Positions 19,501 to 30,076 of a stretch of 64,000 bases of DNA are shown piece by piece (positions within the stretch are counted from its first letter, which is position 1; the number at the start of each line of letters is the position of its first letter). The DNA lies in NCBI RefSeq assembly GCF_002858675.1, contig NZ_PJZF01000001.1, positions 434,001 to 498,000 on the forward strand, read 5' to 3'. Origin of the DNA: Chimaeribacter californicus. Lineage in GTDB: Bacteria > Pseudomonadota > Gammaproteobacteria > Enterobacterales > Enterobacteriaceae. The position numbers were made by a program, and so were the translations under genes. The notes under the pieces are model-generated. The model was not told the DNA's origin and ran no database searches. It worked only from the letters and a program-made list of their open reading frames with translations.

Positions 19501-19929
19501 TCAGTCGTCACTGCCGACGCGGAAATTATCTTTCCCGGCAGGCAACTGGCGGGATTTGCCCTGATCGTCCACCGCCACATAGGTAAACACTGCCTCGGTA
19601 GCGCGGTAACGCTGGCCCAGCGGCTCAGACGATACCTTCTTCACCCACACTTCCACATGGATGGTCATCGAACTGCGCCCGGTACGGATACAGCGCGCAT
19701 AACAGCACACCACATCGCCCACCGCCACCGGCTTCAGGAAGGTCATGCCGTCCACCCGCACCGTGACCACCCGGCCTTCGGCGATCTCTTTGGCCTGAAT
19801 CGCGCCGCCCATGTCCATCTGCGCCATCAGCCAGCCGCCGAAAATATCGCCGTTGGCGTTGGTGTCTGCCGGCATCGCCAGCGTGCGGAGCACCAGCTCG
19901 CCGTTGGGTAAACTCTGTTTTTCACTCAT
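19501..19929 (-). CDS. yciA: Acyl-CoA thioesterase YciA
   Basis: 142 residues of the single hot-dog-fold acyl-CoA hydrolase family. Key segment NANGDIFGGWLMAQMDMGGAIQA holds the catalytic Asn/Asp region, and VTVRVDGMTFLKPVAVGD is the central hot-dog strand set. E. coli YciA hydrolyses many acyl-CoAs in the cytosol and may buffer CoA pools. It lies 57 bp downstream of yciB on the same strand; yciC-yciB-yciA order is as in E. coli, though a hairpin separates yciC from yciB. Confidence 0.95.
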   Translation of the reverse strand: MSEKQSLPNGELVLRTLAMPADTNANGDIFGGWLMAQMDMGGAIQAKEIAEGRVVTVRVDGMTFLKPVAVGDVVCCYARCIRTGRSSMTIHVEVWVKKVSSEPLGQRYRATEAVFTYVAVDDQGKSRQLPAGKDNFRVGSDD

Positions 19930-19986
19930 GGGATTGCTTCACAGTAAGGAAATAATATCCCTGCCGGTGCGGCAGGGGCAGGCCAC

Positions 19987-20544
19987 TTATTTTTTAGGCT
20001 CTTGTGGGTGTTTCTGCTCTTCCGGCATATGGCGGTAGATATAGAGGCCGCTCAGCAGGGTAAACACCAGTGTCAGCGCGGTCAGGCCAAAGACCTTGAA
20101 ATTCACCCAGACACTCTGCGGCAGCCAGAACGCCACATAAATGTTGGCCAGGCCGCAGACCAGGAAGAACAGGGCCCAGGCGCTGTTGAGCCGGTTCCAG
20201 ACGCTGTCCGGCAGCGTCAGCTCTTTCCCCAGCATCCGCTGGATCAGCGGCTTGCGCAGTACCCACTGGCTGATAAGCAGCGCCAGGGCAAACAGCACAT
20301 AAATCACCGTAACTTTCCATTTGATGAACAGATCGTCATGGAAAACCAGCGTCAGGGTGCCGAACACCGCCACCATCGCGAAGGTGATCAGCGTCATCTT
20401 TTCAACTTTACGGTATTTCACCCAGGTAAAAATCAGCGCCAGCGCGGTGGCCGCGATCAACGCACCGGAGGCGGCGTAGATGTCATACAGCTTGTAAACC
20501 ACGAAAAACACAACCAGCGGAAGAAAATCCAGAAACTGCTTCAT
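19987..20544 (-). CDS. yciB: Inner membrane septation protein YciB
   Basis: 185 residues starting [26 protein letters not shown], the recognisable YciB/IspZ N-terminus, with about five membrane helices and [17 protein letters not shown] in the centre. Known: integral inner-membrane protein that interacts with cell elongation and division complexes in E. coli and Shigella. The molecular activity is not defined. Confidence 0.95.
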   Translation of the reverse strand: MKQFLDFLPLVVFFVVYKLYDIYAASGALIAATALALIFTWVKYRKVEKMTLITFAMVAVFGTLTLVFHDDLFIKWKVTVIYVLFALALLISQWVLRKPLIQRMLGKELTLPDSVWNRLNSAWALFFLVCGLANIYVAFWLPQSVWVNFKVFGLTALTLVFTLLSGLYIYRHMPEEQKHPQEPKK

Positions 20545-20621
20545 ACATTATTCCAAGTTAAACCCATTGGCCGACTATACCGGATTCAGTGGGGCGTGTG
20601 TACCACCGGCCGGGCAGGCAG

Positions 20622-20645
20622 AAAAAAGGGCACCCGCAGGTGCCC
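20622..20645 (-). terminator. Terminator after yciC
   Basis: GGGCACC-CGCA-GGTGCCC with an A-run to its left, i.e. a T-run downstream on the minus strand. It lies in the yciC-yciB gap, so yciB-yciA probably have their own promoter. Confidence 0.8.
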
Positions 20646-20662
20646 TCATAACATCATGCCGG

Positions 20663-21415
20663 TTACTTACGTAACAGCATATAGAGACGGAACAGGTAGA
20701 TCAGCAGCATGGCGGAGACCACATTGCTCAGCGCGGTCAGCACCACTGTGGCCACGGTCGGGGTCAGCGCCGTGAGGTGGCTGACCAGGAACAGCAGCAG
20801 CAATTTGGCCGCCAGCCACAGCATCATGGCCGGCACCACCAGCCGGATATTGGCAAACGCCAGCCGCGCACTGAGGCGCAGCGCGCCCATCACGCCGACC
20901 CGCTCGCTGGCGACAATCACCGGGGCCAGCGCCACAGCAATCGCAATCAACACGCCAGGCAGGATAAACAGCATCAGGCCCAGCTGAATCAGCAGGGTAC
21001 AGATGAACATCAGCAGCAGCATCCGCGGCAAAATTGGGGCGGATACCCCAATGGCCCGCAGCGCGCTGGTGGGCTGGCGTTCAGACACCAGGCGGATCAG
21101 CGTCAGCATCCCGCCCGCCAGCAGCACATTGCCCACCAGCGCGGAGAAGGTCGCGGCCGCAGAGACCTTCAGCAATACGATCTGCTGCTCCGGCGTCATC
21201 TGCTGGATAATCTCCTGCAGCCCCATCCCGGCCGTCGAGGTCAGGTCACTCTCGGCGTTGGCCAGAACATTGAGCTGGTCGGCGTCCGGGATAAAGGCCT
21301 GGTTCAGCAGCACGGTAATAAATGCGGTCAGCAGCGCCAGCAGCAGAATACTGGCCAGCTGGTTACGCATAAAGTTGAAACTGTCACGGTACAACGTACT
21401 GGCCGTGATGGGCAT
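20663..21415 (-). CDS. yciC: UPF0259 inner membrane protein YciC
   Basis: 250 residues from ATG 21415, selected because AAGGAG lies 6 bp upstream; the open frame beyond it is low-complexity and overlaps the next gene's end. [28 protein letters not shown] begins the protein. About six hydrophobic helices follow, with a polar periplasmic loop at ~48-80. Function unknown; conserved next to yciB and ompW in enterobacteria. Confidence 0.92.
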   Translation of the reverse strand: MPITASTLYRDSFNFMRNQLASILLLALLTAFITVLLNQAFIPDADQLNVLANAESDLTSTAGMGLQEIIQQMTPEQQIVLLKVSAAATFSALVGNVLLAGGMLTLIRLVSERQPTSALRAIGVSAPILPRMLLLMFICTLLIQLGLMLFILPGVLIAIAVALAPVIVASERVGVMGALRLSARLAFANIRLVVPAMMLWLAAKLLLLFLVSHLTALTPTVATVVLTALSNVVSAMLLIYLFRLYMLLRK

Positions 21416-21467
21416 GGAAACTCCTTGGCAACAATCAAAATCACAATAAGGCGCTGATTGTAACCTG

Positions 21468-21854
21468 TTACGTGCCTGTGTGGCACCCCGCATCCGGCAT
21501 TGCTGACGGCAGCAGGCTGACCGGCAGCGGCGGCAGGCCATAGCGCGCCCGCGCCCGGTCACACGCCTCATTGGCGATGCCGTTTTCACCAGACTGATCA
21601 AACTCCCGGCACGGGGTCGGCCGGTTAAGGTAGATGGAACAGGAAACGGCCTGGCCTATCTCACCTTCCAGGGCGGTACAGCGCGGCGACTTACTGTTAG
21701 TGCCTTGCATACAGCGGAGAAACGGGGTGACAGGTTCAGTGCGGTCAACCGGCACCGGCCCGCCGCCGTCTTCAGCCTCGGCCCAATAAAAGGAGACCCG
21801 GAAATAGGCGCAACAGGCGCCACAGCTAATGCAGGGATTAAGGGATTCGCTCAT
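21468..21854 (-). CDS. YkgJ-family cysteine cluster protein
   Basis: 128 residues with the family CxxCxxCC start ([16 protein letters not shown]) and further cysteines in RCTALEG, VSCSIY, PCREFD and EACDRAR. This is the zinc- or iron-sulfur-binding cysteine cluster domain (UPF0153/YkgJ). The role is unknown; the cysteine set suggests a metal-binding cytoplasmic protein. It has no counterpart at this place in E. coli, lies 52 bp upstream of yciC on the same strand, and is divergent from ompW. Confidence 0.85.
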   Translation of the reverse strand: MSESLNPCISCGACCAYFRVSFYWAEAEDGGGPVPVDRTEPVTPFLRCMQGTNSKSPRCTALEGEIGQAVSCSIYLNRPTPCREFDQSGENGIANEACDRARARYGLPPLPVSLLPSAMPDAGCHTGT

Positions 21855-21981
21855 CTTGATTACCCACCGACTCCTTACGGTTTCGAACCAAAAACACGGG
21901 GAAAGAGCACGTTACGCACGGCCCTGTTTTTTGGCAACTGAAATTTCAGGCCGAAAAAAATGCTGAGAAAAAGAGGTGTTT

Positions 21982-21995
21982 TTGATCTGGATCAA
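21982..21995. promoter_or_regulatory. FNR box (perfect consensus) upstream of ompW
   Basis: TTGATCTGGATCAA matches TTGAT-N4-ATCAA perfectly. It lies 144 bp upstream of ompW and 127 bp upstream of the divergent YkgJ-family gene. FNR control of ompW is known in E. coli. Confidence 0.78.
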
Positions 21996-22139
21996 TTCAT
22001 CTCTTTTTAATGGTTTAGGGCAAATTGATCGGGATGGAATCCTTATCTTTTCAATGCAATGATGCGCATCCATACAAAATGTAAATGTAAAAACCATAAA
22101 CATTTCTCACGGAAATATATTCAGGCAAAGGAGAGAAGA

Positions 22140-22772
22140 ATGAACAAGGCATCCTGGGTTTTGTTGGCGGCAGCGGCACTGCCGGCCATCGCGTCGGCAC
22201 ATCAGGCCGGGGATTTCATCGTGCGTGCCGGTACGGCCACGGTGCGGCCGACGGAAGGGTCAGACAATGTGATGGGGCTTGGCCCCTTCAATGTGGATAA
22301 CAACACCCAGCTGGGGCTGACCTTCAGCTACCTGGTAACGGACAACATCGGCGTTGAGTTGCTGGCGGCCACCCCGTTCAAACACAAAATTGGCCTGCAA
22401 TCCACCGGCACTATTGCCGAAGTGAAGCAACTGCCGCCAACGCTGATGGCGCAATACTACTTCGGCAGCAAACAGGACAAGTTACGCCCCTACCTGGGCG
22501 TCGGGGTGAACTACACCACCTTCTTTGATGAGAAATTCAATGACACCGGCAAAGCGGCAGGCCTCAGCGATCTCAGCCTGAAAGACTCGTGGGGCATCGC
22601 CGGGCAGGCGGGGCTGGACTACAACCTCAACGATCACTGGCTGCTGAACATGTCGGTATGGTGGATGAATATCGAAACCAAGGCGCGCTTTAACGCCGGG
22701 GATGCCCACCAGAGTATCGACACCCGCATCGACCCGTGGGTCTTTATGTTTGGTGCCGGTTACCGCTTCTGA
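22140..22772 (+). CDS. ompW: Outer membrane protein OmpW
   Basis: 210 residues from ATG 22140 with RBS AAAGGAGAG; the open frame upstream precedes this RBS. Signal peptide ~1-20 (MNKASWVLLAAAALPAIASA) is followed by HQAGDFIVRAGTATVRPTEGSDNV. The OmpW eight-stranded barrel signature includes LGLTFSYLVTDNIGVELLAATPFKHKI, and the chain ends in an aromatic residue (AGYRF), as outer-membrane barrels do. Known: small hydrophobic channel, colicin S4 receptor, induced without oxygen via FNR. Confidence 0.97.
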   Translation: MNKASWVLLAAAALPAIASAHQAGDFIVRAGTATVRPTEGSDNVMGLGPFNVDNNTQLGLTFSYLVTDNIGVELLAATPFKHKIGLQSTGTIAEVKQLPPTLMAQYYFGSKQDKLRPYLGVGVNYTTFFDEKFNDTGKAAGLSDLSLKDSWGIAGQAGLDYNLNDHWLLNMSVWWMNIETKARFNAGDAHQSIDTRIDPWVFMFGAGYRF

Positions 22773-22783
22773 AAGGCCGGCAG

Positions 22784-22813
22784 AAAAAAGGCGCACCGGG
22801 GTGCGCCTTTTCT
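22784..22813. terminator. Bidirectional terminator between ompW and the BON lipoprotein
   Basis: AAAAGGCGCACC / GGTGCGCCTTTT, a 12-bp inverted repeat, flanked by A- and T-runs. Confidence 0.9.
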
Positions 22814-22833
22814 GTTTCTGTGCGGCGAAGCGG

Positions 22834-23148
22834 TTATTTGATCTGCATCGCGTTCTCAACCGAGCGCACGCCGGTCACTTTACGCGTGACCTGAACGGCG
22901 CGGCTGGCGTCCGCCATCGAGCTGACGAAGCCGCTCAACTGAACCCGGCCTTTAAAGGTTTCTACATTAATTTCGGTCGATTTCAGTGTCTCATCGGCCA
23001 GCAGGGCAGATTTCACTTTGGTGGTGACCACCGTATCATCAAGATAACCGCCGGTACCTTCCGATTTTGCGGTCGGTGCACAGGCGGACAGGGTCAGCGC
23101 AACCATCAGCGCCATACACAGTGCAGATAAGGCTTTGATTATTTTCAT
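22834..23148 (-). CDS. BON-domain lipoprotein
   Basis: 104 residues from ATG 23148 (RBS GGAGAG). Lipoprotein signal MKIIKALSALCMALMVALTLSAC with lipobox LSAC, predicted to be acylated at Cys23. One BON domain follows (DDTVVTTKVKSALLADETL...VQLSGFV...ADASRAVQVTRKVTGVRSVENAM). BON domains in OsmY/DolP-type proteins bind phospholipid or act in envelope stress. It occupies the place of E. coli yciGFE between ompW and trpA. Exact role unknown. Confidence 0.85.
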   Translation of the reverse strand: MKIIKALSALCMALMVALTLSACAPTAKSEGTGGYLDDTVVTTKVKSALLADETLKSTEINVETFKGRVQLSGFVSSMADASRAVQVTRKVTGVRSVENAMQIK

Positions 23149-23280
23149 ATCCACTCTCCATGCCAAATAAAAGGATCGTCCTTTGCCGCGGCCGATGGGC
23201 CGTTACGGGCGCAGGTTCAATCAGTGTGGTGCATAGATGGGGGTTAGACAAATTCGGTGGGGAAATAAGCAGCACAAATA

Positions 23281-23310
23281 ACGCCTTACCGCACGAAACG
23301 GTAAGGCGTA
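23281..23310 (-). terminator. Terminator of the trp operon
   Basis: An 11-bp stem (ACGCCTTACCG / CGGTAAGGCGT) with a 7-nt loop begins 6 bp beyond the trpA stop codon. Downstream on the minus strand it reads TATTTGTG, a weak T-tract, so the stop may be partly Rho-assisted. Confidence 0.8.
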
Positions 23311-23315
23311 GGGGA

Positions 23316-24122
23316 TCAGGCGCGGGTTGCGGCCTTCATCTCAGTCACGAACGTCGCCAGGCGGCGCAGCATCTCTTCCGGCTGGGCATGGTGCTGCTCA
23401 ATGATGCGCACAATGGCAGAGCCGGAGATCGCCCCGGCCGCCCCGGCATTTAGCGCCTCACGCACCTGTGACGGTTCGGAGATGCCGAAGCCCTGCAACG
23501 GCGGCGCAGCCTGGTATTCGGTGAGTTTGTCGATCAGGTGGCCGAGCGGCAGTTGGGCGCGCTGCTCGGTACCGGTCACCCCGGCACGTGACAACAGATA
23601 GGTGTAACCGCGGCCATGGGCAGCCACCTCGCGCAGCAGGCCATCATCGGCATTCGGCGGGCAGATAAAGATCGGCGCGATGCCGTGGCGCAGGGCGGCG
23701 GCGCGGAACGGCGCAGACTCTTCAACCGGCACGTCAGCCACCAGCACGGAATCCACCCCGACCTCGGCGCAGCGCTGGTAGAAAGCATCAATCCCTTTGT
23801 GGAACACCAGGTTGGCATACATCAGCAGGCCAATCGGGATGTCCGGGTGTTTTTCGCGGATCGCCGCCAGCATTTCAAAGCAGCGGGTCGGCGTTACCCC
23901 GGCAGCAAACGCGCGCAGGGTGGCGTTCTGGATGGTGGGGCCATCCGCCAGCGGATCGGAGAACGGAATGCCCAGCTCCAGCGCATCGGCCCCGGCTTCC
24001 ACCAGCGTGTCGATAATTGCCAGCGAGAGTTCCGGGTTCGGGTCGCCAAGGGTCACGAAGGGCACAAATGCGCCTTCCCGGCGGGCGGCCAGCGCCGTAA
24101 AACGTTGCTGATAGCGTTCCAT
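23316..24122 (-). CDS. trpA: Tryptophan synthase alpha chain
   Basis: 268 residues, exactly the usual length. ATG 24122 overlaps the trpB stop (TGATG), the classic coupling. Catalytic residues Glu49 (in [12 protein letters not shown]) and Asp60 (DPLADGP) are present, and loop 6 reads SRAGVTGTE. Known reaction: retro-aldol cleavage of indole-3-glycerol phosphate to indole and glyceraldehyde-3-phosphate; indole is channelled to TrpB in the alpha2beta2 complex. Confidence 0.99.
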   Translation of the reverse strand: MERYQQRFTALAARREGAFVPFVTLGDPNPELSLAIIDTLVEAGADALELGIPFSDPLADGPTIQNATLRAFAAGVTPTRCFEMLAAIREKHPDIPIGLLMYANLVFHKGIDAFYQRCAEVGVDSVLVADVPVEESAPFRAAALRHGIAPIFICPPNADDGLLREVAAHGRGYTYLLSRAGVTGTEQRAQLPLGHLIDKLTEYQAAPPLQGFGISEPSQVREALNAGAAGAISGSAIVRIIEQHHAQPEEMLRRLATFVTEMKAATRA

Positions 24123-25312
24123 CAAATCTCTCCCCGTGCTTTCAGAATGTCATGAACTGTGAAAATATCCTTGTCGCCGCGGCCGGAGAGGTTCACCACC
24201 AGCAGTTGCTCTTTCTCCGGGTTCTCTTTGATCATTTTCAGCGCATGGGCCAGCGCATGGGAGGACTCCAGCGCCGGGATGATCCCCTCGCTGCGGGAGA
24301 GCGCTTTGAAGGCGTCCAGCGCCTCTTCATCGGTAATCGAAACATACTCCGCGCGGCCGATGCTGTTCAGGTAAGCGTGCTGCGGGCCGACGGACGGGAA
24401 ATCCAGCCCGGCAGAAATAGAGTAGGACTCCTCAATCTGCCCCTCTTCGGTCTGCATCATCGGCGCTTTCATGCCGAAATAGATGCCGACGTGCCCATGC
24501 TTGAGCGGCGCGCCATGCTGGCCGGACTCAATGCCCAGCCCGCCCGGCTCAACGCCGATCAATGCCACTGACTCCTCTTCGATGAAGTCAGCAAACATCC
24601 CGATGGCATTGGAGCCGCCGCCCACACAGGCCAGCACCGCATCCGGCAGGCGGCCCTCTTTCTCCAGCACCTGCGCCTTGGTCTCTTCGCCAATCATCCG
24701 CTGGAATTCACGCACAATGGTCGGGTAGGGGTGCGGGCCGGCGGCGGTGCCCAGCATGTAGTGGGCATTTTCATAGCTGCCGGACCAGTCACGCAGCGCC
24801 TCATTACAGGCATCTTTCAGCGTGGAGGAGCCGCTGTGTACCGGGATCACCTCCGCGCCCATCAGCCGCATGCGGAACACGTTCGGTGACTGGCGGGCTA
24901 TGTCTTTCGCGCCCATATAGATGCGGCACTTCAGGCCGAGCAGGGCGGAGGCCAGGGCCGACGCCACGCCGTGCTGCCCGGCACCGGTTTCGGCGATGAT
25001 TTCAGTTTTGCCCATCCGTTTTGCCAGCAGCGCCTGCCCCAGCACCTGGTTGGTTTTGTGCGCGCCGCCGTGCAGCAGATCTTCGCGCTTCAGGTAGAGT
25101 TTGGTACGGGTGCCGGCGGTGAGGTTACGGCACAACGTCAGCGCGGTCGGGCGGCCGGCGTAGTTTTTCAGCAGGTCAAAAAATTCGGCCTGAAATGCCG
25201 GGTCGCGCTGGGCGCTGACAAATGCCTCTTCCAGCTGTTTCAGCGCGGGCATCAGAATCTGCGGTACATACATCCCGCCGAACTCACCAAAGTAGGGGTT
25301 AAGTAATGTCAT
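24122..25312 (-). CDS. trpB: Tryptophan synthase beta chain
   Basis: 396 residues. PLP lysine in HGGAHKTNQ (Lys86), catalytic Glu in [11 protein letters not shown], and the phosphate-binding GGGSNAIG. Condenses indole with serine to form tryptophan. It starts [18 protein letters not shown] and is preceded by trpCF on the same strand, with a 41-bp gap. Confidence 0.99.
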   Translation of the reverse strand: MTLLNPYFGEFGGMYVPQILMPALKQLEEAFVSAQRDPAFQAEFFDLLKNYAGRPTALTLCRNLTAGTRTKLYLKREDLLHGGAHKTNQVLGQALLAKRMGKTEIIAETGAGQHGVASALASALLGLKCRIYMGAKDIARQSPNVFRMRLMGAEVIPVHSGSSTLKDACNEALRDWSGSYENAHYMLGTAAGPHPYPTIVREFQRMIGEETKAQVLEKEGRLPDAVLACVGGGSNAIGMFADFIEEESVALIGVEPGGLGIESGQHGAPLKHGHVGIYFGMKAPMMQTEEGQIEESYSISAGLDFPSVGPQHAYLNSIGRAEYVSITDEEALDAFKALSRSEGIIPALESSHALAHALKMIKENPEKEQLLVVNLSGRGDKDIFTVHDILKARGEI

Positions 25313-25353
25313 TCTTCGCTGTCCTGTATATGAAAACGGTCTGACGGCGCGCC

Positions 25354-26712
25354 TCAGTAGGCCCGCAGCGTCTGGAATACGGCGATCAGTTTCGCAGGGT
25401 CTTTGATGCCGGGGGCGGACTCCACGCCGGAGTTAAAATCCAGCCCGGCGCAGCCGAGCTGGGCCGCCTGTACGCAGTTGTCCGCGCCCAGCCCACCGGC
25501 CAGCAGCACATTCTCCAACGGCTGCCCGGCCAGCACCCGCCAGTCAAACCGCTGGCCGCTGCCGCCGTTGCCGTTGTCCAGCACATAACGGTCAACGTGG
25601 TTAAGGTCGCGGGCGGGCATCTGGCCGCGCACGCTCAGCGCTTTCCAGATGCGGCAGCACTCCGGCAGCACGGCACGCAGGCTGTCGATATAGGCCTGAT
25701 CCTCCTGCCCATGCAACTGCACCGCGTGCAGGCCGAGTGCGGCGGCGGTCTGCGCCACCCCGTCAACCGGCTGGTCGCTGAACACGCCGATATACTTCAG
25801 CGGCGCGCCCGCCATCACCTGCTGCGCCTGTTCCGGCGTGATGCAGCGCGGTGAGCGGGCTGCGAAGATCAGCCCGCCGAATGCCGCCCCGGCCTGATGG
25901 GCCGCCCGGGCATCTTCCGGCCGGGTCAGGCCGCAGACTTTGTTCTCACCCAGCATCACGCGGCGCACGGCAGCGGCCAGATCCGGCTCCGCCATCAGCG
26001 CGCTGCCGATCAAGAAGCCGTTGGCAAAGCGGCTCAGTTCGCGGATCTGGGCGTAGGTGTTGATGCCCGACTCGCTGATCACCGTCACGCCCGGCAGAAG
26101 CGGCGCAAGGCGTCGGGTGCGGTCAAGGTCGATGCTCAGGTCGCGCAGGTCGCGGTTATTAATGCCGACCACTTTTGCGCCCAGACGCAGGGCGCGCGCG
26201 GCTTCCTCGTCACTGATCACCTCGGTCAGCACGCCCATGTTCAGGCTGTGTGCCACCGCGGCCAGCTGGCGGTATTGCTCATCGTCCAGTACCGAGAGCA
26301 TCAGCAGCACCGCATCGGCCTGATAGTGGCGCGCCAGGTAGATCTGGTACGGGTCGATGATGAAATCTTTGCACAGCACCGGCTGGGTCACGGCGGCGCT
26401 CACCAGCGGCAGAAAATCAAAACTGCCCTGGAAATATTTCTCATCTGTCAGCACCGAAATGGCGGAGGCGTAGTCGCTGTAGATCCCGGCAATCTCAGCC
26501 GGGTCGAAATCTTCCCGGATCAGCCCCTTGGAGGGGGACGCCTTTTTACATTCCAGGATAAAGGCGGTCCGGGCGCCCTGAAGGGCGTGGTAAAAGCTGC
26601 GCCGGCTGGGGCCGAGCAGGTGTTCAAAATCGGCCAACGGCTGCTGTTCTTTACGTGCCGCGACCCAAACTGCCTTGTCACGAACGATCCTGTGGAGCAC
26701 GGTTTCCTGCAT
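25354..26712 (-). CDS. trpC: Bifunctional indole-3-glycerol phosphate synthase / phosphoribosylanthranilate isomerase
   Basis: 452 residues with two fused TIM barrels. Residues ~1-255 are IGPS ([31 protein letters not shown]). Residues ~256-452 are PRAI, starting [11 protein letters not shown] with its catalytic Cys, and ending with the phosphate-binding GLGADN and GLDFNSGVE. This TrpC-TrpF fusion is typical of enterobacteria. ATG 26712 is preferred over an adjacent GTG because of spacing to AGAGG. It begins 3 bp after the trpD stop. Confidence 0.98.
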   Translation of the reverse strand: MQETVLHRIVRDKAVWVAARKEQQPLADFEHLLGPSRRSFYHALQGARTAFILECKKASPSKGLIREDFDPAEIAGIYSDYASAISVLTDEKYFQGSFDFLPLVSAAVTQPVLCKDFIIDPYQIYLARHYQADAVLLMLSVLDDEQYRQLAAVAHSLNMGVLTEVISDEEAARALRLGAKVVGINNRDLRDLSIDLDRTRRLAPLLPGVTVISESGINTYAQIRELSRFANGFLIGSALMAEPDLAAAVRRVMLGENKVCGLTRPEDARAAHQAGAAFGGLIFAARSPRCITPEQAQQVMAGAPLKYIGVFSDQPVDGVAQTAAALGLHAVQLHGQEDQAYIDSLRAVLPECCRIWKALSVRGQMPARDLNHVDRYVLDNGNGGSGQRFDWRVLAGQPLENVLLAGGLGADNCVQAAQLGCAGLDFNSGVESAPGIKDPAKLIAVFQTLRAY

Positions 26713-26715
26713 CAC

Positions 26716-27735
26716 TTATCCTCTTGCTGCCAATGCGCTGACACGCTGGTAAGCGTCGCCGCTGCGGATCACCGCAAGCGCCTGCTGCGCATTCTGTTTT
26801 AGGTCTTCTTGCCCGAAAAGCTTCAGTAAAAGCGCGACATTAGCGGCCACCGCGGCCTCGTGGGCGGGTTCACCTTTACCTTGTAACAAGCGTGCCAGAA
26901 TGTCACGGTTTTCTTCCGGTGTGCCGCCCAGCAGCGCCTCCACCGGGTAGCCCGGCAGGCCGAAATCGCCTGGGGTCAGCTGATAGGTGGTGACGCTGCC
27001 GTGGTTCAGCTCTGCCACCTGGGTCGGTGCGTGGATCGCCACCTCATCCATGCCGCCGCCGTGTACCACCGCAGCGCGCTGGTAACCCAGTGTGCGCAGG
27101 GTTTCGGCAATCGGCAGCACCAGCTCCGGGCTGTAGACGCCAATCAGCGCCAGCGGTGGGCGGGCAGGGTTGATCAGCGGCCCCAGCACGTTAAACAGCG
27201 TGCGGGTTTTCAGCTGCTTGCGCACCGGCATCGCGTGGCGGAACCCGGTGTGGTACTGCGGCGCAAACAGGAAACAGATGCCGAGATCGTCCAGCGCCTG
27301 ACGTGCCTCGTCAGCCGGTAAATCAAGGCGGATGCCGAACGCCGCCAGCAGATCGGAAGACCCGGAGCGGCTGGAAACGCTGCGGTTGCCGTGTTTGGCA
27401 ACCCGCACCCCGCAGGCCGCGGCCACAAAGGCGCTGGCGGTGGAGATGTTAATGCTGTTGCTGCCGTCGCCGCCGGTGCCGACGATATCGGCAAACGGGT
27501 AGTCCGGGCGCGGGAAAGGCTGTGCATCGGCCAGCAGCGCCTGCGCTGCCCCGGCAATCTCTTCCGGGCGTTCACCGCGCACTTTCATGCTGATCAGCGC
27601 CGCGGCCAGCTGTGACGGCTCCAGCTCGCCATGGATAATGGCCGTAAACAGCTGGCGGCTCTGTGCCTGGCTCATCGGCTCGGCACGGTAGAGCTGCTCA
27701 AGGATGGCGGCATGGGGTTCATGTGACGTTGTCAT
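26716..27735 (-). CDS. trpD: Anthranilate phosphoribosyltransferase (stand-alone)
   Basis: 339 residues from ATG 27735, preceded by GGAGACAG; the open frame further upstream overlaps trpG and is rejected. Landmarks: [14 protein letters not shown] (PRPP diphosphate site), [15 protein letters not shown], and [12 protein letters not shown]. Transfers phosphoribose from PRPP to anthranilate. Unlike E. coli, where TrpG and TrpD are one polypeptide, a 16-bp gap separates it from trpG, as in Serratia. Confidence 0.98.
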   Translation of the reverse strand: MTTSHEPHAAILEQLYRAEPMSQAQSRQLFTAIIHGELEPSQLAAALISMKVRGERPEEIAGAAQALLADAQPFPRPDYPFADIVGTGGDGSNSINISTASAFVAAACGVRVAKHGNRSVSSRSGSSDLLAAFGIRLDLPADEARQALDDLGICFLFAPQYHTGFRHAMPVRKQLKTRTLFNVLGPLINPARPPLALIGVYSPELVLPIAETLRTLGYQRAAVVHGGGMDEVAIHAPTQVAELNHGSVTTYQLTPGDFGLPGYPVEALLGGTPEENRDILARLLQGKGEPAHEAAVAANVALLLKLFGQEDLKQNAQQALAVIRSGDAYQRVSALAARG

Positions 27736-27751
27736 AATCTGTCTCCTTGTC

Positions 27752-28330
27752 TTAAACCAGTGCCCAGGCCAGGGTCTGCTCCAGCAGACGTGCGCCCTGT
27801 GAGGAAAGAATCGATTCCGGGTGGAACTGGAAACCGCAGACGCGATCGGCATCGTGGCGGACGGCCATCACCATGCCGTTGAAGTGGGCATTGACCACCA
27901 GCCCGGCCGGGGTGTCGCTGCCGACCAGCGAGTGGTAACGCGCCACCGGCAGCGGGTTTGGCAGCCCGGCAAACATCGCCTGCCCGTCATGTTCCACCGG
28001 CGAGGCCTTGCCGTGCAGGATTTCACCCGCCTGGCCGACATGGCCGCCATAGGCTTCCACAATCGCCTGATGGCCGAGACAGATGCCGATCACCGGCAGC
28101 TGGCCGCGCAGCCGTTGCAGCAGTTCCGGCATACAGCCGGCCTCGGCCGGGGTGCCGGGGCCGGGGGAGAGCATCAGGATCGGCTGTTCCATCTCTTTCA
28201 GTTTAGCGATGATGGTGTCCGCCGGGATCTGGTTGCGGTAAATCACCACCCGGTGGCCGAACGTGCGCAGCTGGTCCACCAGGTTGTAGGTAAAGGAGTC
28301 GATATTATCGAGCAGCAGGATGTCAGCCAT
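27752..28330 (-). CDS. trpG: Anthranilate synthase glutamine amidotransferase subunit (stand-alone)
   Basis: 192 residues, a complete class I amidotransferase with nothing fused to it. Nucleophile Cys in [15 protein letters not shown], catalytic His and Glu in [29 protein letters not shown] is the standard start. Supplies ammonia from glutamine to TrpE. The start codon overlaps the trpE stop (TGATG), which would balance the two subunits. Confidence 0.98.
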   Translation of the reverse strand: MADILLLDNIDSFTYNLVDQLRTFGHRVVIYRNQIPADTIIAKLKEMEQPILMLSPGPGTPAEAGCMPELLQRLRGQLPVIGICLGHQAIVEAYGGHVGQAGEILHGKASPVEHDGQAMFAGLPNPLPVARYHSLVGSDTPAGLVVNAHFNGMVMAVRHDADRVCGFQFHPESILSSQGARLLEQTLAWALV

Positions 28331-29892
28331 CAGAACACCTCCCGGGCATGATGTGCGGTAGCAATGGCGCGCAGCACGGCGCGGGCTTTGTTGCGGGTTT
28401 CGTCAGCTTCCGCCTGCGGAACGGAGTCCAGCACCACGCCGGCGCCGGCCTGCACGGTGGCGATCCCATCCTCCACATAGGCGGAGCGGATCACGATGCA
28501 GGTGTCCAGATCGCCATGGGCGGTAAAGTAACCCACCGCGCCGCCGTAGCTGCCGCGGCGGCTGCCTTCTGAGGCGGCAATCAGCTGCATGGCGCGGACT
28601 TTCGGCGCGCCGCTCAGGGTGCCCATGTTCATACAGGCCTGATAGGCGTGCAGCACATCCAGATCGCGGCGCAGGGTGCCCACCACGCGGGAGACCAGGT
28701 GCATCACGAACGAGTAGCGGTCAACTTTGGTGAGATCTGCCACGTAGCGGCTGCCCGGCTCGCAGATGCGCGCCAGATCGTTGCGCGCCAGATCCACCAG
28801 CATCAAGTGCTCTGCCAGCTCTTTATGGTCAGTGCGCATCTCCAGCTCAATCCGGCTGTCGAGGTCGCGGTCCAGCGAGCCGTCCGCATGGCGGCCGCGC
28901 GGGCGGGTACCGGCAATCGGGTAGATCTCAATCTGGCGGCTGTCGGCCTCATATTTCAGGGCGCTTTCCGGCGAGGCACCGAACAGCTGGAAATCGTTGT
29001 CCTGCATAAAGAACATATAAGGGCTGGGGTTGTTCTCTTTCAGCGTCTGGTAAGCGGCCAGCGGCGACGGGCAGGGCAGGGAGAAGCGGCGCGACGGCAC
29101 CACCTGGAAAATCTCACCCACACGGATAGCCTTTTGCAACCCGCTCACGACCGCGCCGTACTCGGCATCACTCTGGTTACAGCTCAGCGCCATGTCCTGC
29201 ACCGTCTGGTGCGGGATCGGGTGCGCAGGCTGCTGCAACTGCTGCTGCAACTGGGCCAGGCGCTGTTGCAGGCGCTGTTTCTCAGCGGCAGACGGGGTAA
29301 ACACACTGGCCTGCAGGCGGCTGGTGCGGTGCTGGTGGTCAAGCACCAGCAGCGTTTCCGCCAGGTAGAAGCAGAAATCGGGGCAGCGCTGGTCAGCGCG
29401 CAGCGGCGGCAGGTCTTCAAACCCGGCCACCAGATCGTAGGCAAACAGGCCACCGAGGAACATTGCCTCACGTTCATCAGGCGGGCAGATAACCAGCGTC
29501 AGGATCTGGCGCAGCGCATCAAACACCGACAGTGAACAGAGGCGCGCGTCCTCATCCTGCATTGGGTCGATGGCCGGGAACGTCAGCTCACGGCCGTTGG
29601 GGCGCACGCGGTTGCTGACTTCCGGCGGCAGTGCCGCATCCAGCAGCGGCAGCAGTGACGCGCCGTTGGCGGTAAGCGCCTGAAGGCTGACGGTGCGGCC
29701 CAGTGCGGTGATGCGCAGGGCGCTGTCTACAATCAACAGGCTTTTCAGGTTCTGCTTGCTGGTGATCTCAGCGGATTCCAGCAGCAGGGTGGCCGGGCGT
29801 GCGCCGCACAGCTGGTTAAAGATGGCGGTCGGGTCGTCCCGGTAGCAACCGGTCACGCTCAGCAGGTCTAGTGTAGGTTGAGTTATGTTCAT
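28330..29892 (-). CDS. trpE: Anthranilate synthase component I
   Basis: 520 residues from ATG 29892, matching E. coli. The tryptophan feedback site is intact: Ser40 in LLLESAEI, and [10 protein letters not shown]. The chorismate-binding C-terminal half has [22 protein letters not shown] and [11 protein letters not shown]. Converts chorismate plus ammonia to anthranilate and pyruvate. It is the first structural gene behind the leader-attenuator at 29921-30052. Confidence 0.99.
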   Translation of the reverse strand: MNITQPTLDLLSVTGCYRDDPTAIFNQLCGARPATLLLESAEITSKQNLKSLLIVDSALRITALGRTVSLQALTANGASLLPLLDAALPPEVSNRVRPNGRELTFPAIDPMQDEDARLCSLSVFDALRQILTLVICPPDEREAMFLGGLFAYDLVAGFEDLPPLRADQRCPDFCFYLAETLLVLDHQHRTSRLQASVFTPSAAEKQRLQQRLAQLQQQLQQPAHPIPHQTVQDMALSCNQSDAEYGAVVSGLQKAIRVGEIFQVVPSRRFSLPCPSPLAAYQTLKENNPSPYMFFMQDNDFQLFGASPESALKYEADSRQIEIYPIAGTRPRGRHADGSLDRDLDSRIELEMRTDHKELAEHLMLVDLARNDLARICEPGSRYVADLTKVDRYSFVMHLVSRVVGTLRRDLDVLHAYQACMNMGTLSGAPKVRAMQLIAASEGSRRGSYGGAVGYFTAHGDLDTCIVIRSAYVEDGIATVQAGAGVVLDSVPQAEADETRNKARAVLRAIATAHHAREVF

Positions 29893-29920
29893 GTTTGCTT
29901 CCACGTCGTTATTTTTATCC

Positions 29921-29947
29921 ACAAAAAAGCCCGCACTTGGCGGGCTC
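29921..29947 (-). terminator. trp attenuator (3:4 terminator hairpin)
   Basis: On the minus strand AGCCCGCCAAGTGCGGGCT is followed by TTTTTTG. It lies between the leader peptide stop (29984) and trpE (29892). Together with the Trp-rich leader peptide it is the expected transcription-attenuation terminator. Confidence 0.93.
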
Positions 29948-29983
29948 TTGGGTATCTGCAAGGTCTGACGACCGCATGCGTGA

Positions 29984-30052
29984 TTACACCGCCCGCAAAA
30001 GGGAGGAGCGCCACCAGCGAGCAAGAAGGGTAATCCGCAGAGTTTTCATCAT
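29984..30052 (-). CDS. trpL: trp operon leader peptide
   Basis: 22 codons from ATG 30052 (a second ATG follows immediately) to TAA 29984. The peptide reads [15 protein letters not shown], then SSLLRAV. Two adjacent TGG codons (Trp13-Trp14, 30011-30016) are the stalling site that senses charged tRNA-Trp. The ending LLRAV resembles the Serratia marcescens leader as I recall it and is longer than in E. coli. It lies between the trp promoter and the attenuator hairpin. Confidence 0.92.
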   Translation of the reverse strand: MMKTLRITLLARWWRSSLLRAV

Positions 30053-30076
30053 CAGCACCAGGTTGTCGTGAACTTG

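Noticed and set aside
21912-22103. 63-codon minus-strand open frame upstream of ompW
   Set aside because: It covers the FNR box and ompW promoter region, with no start signal or family pattern.
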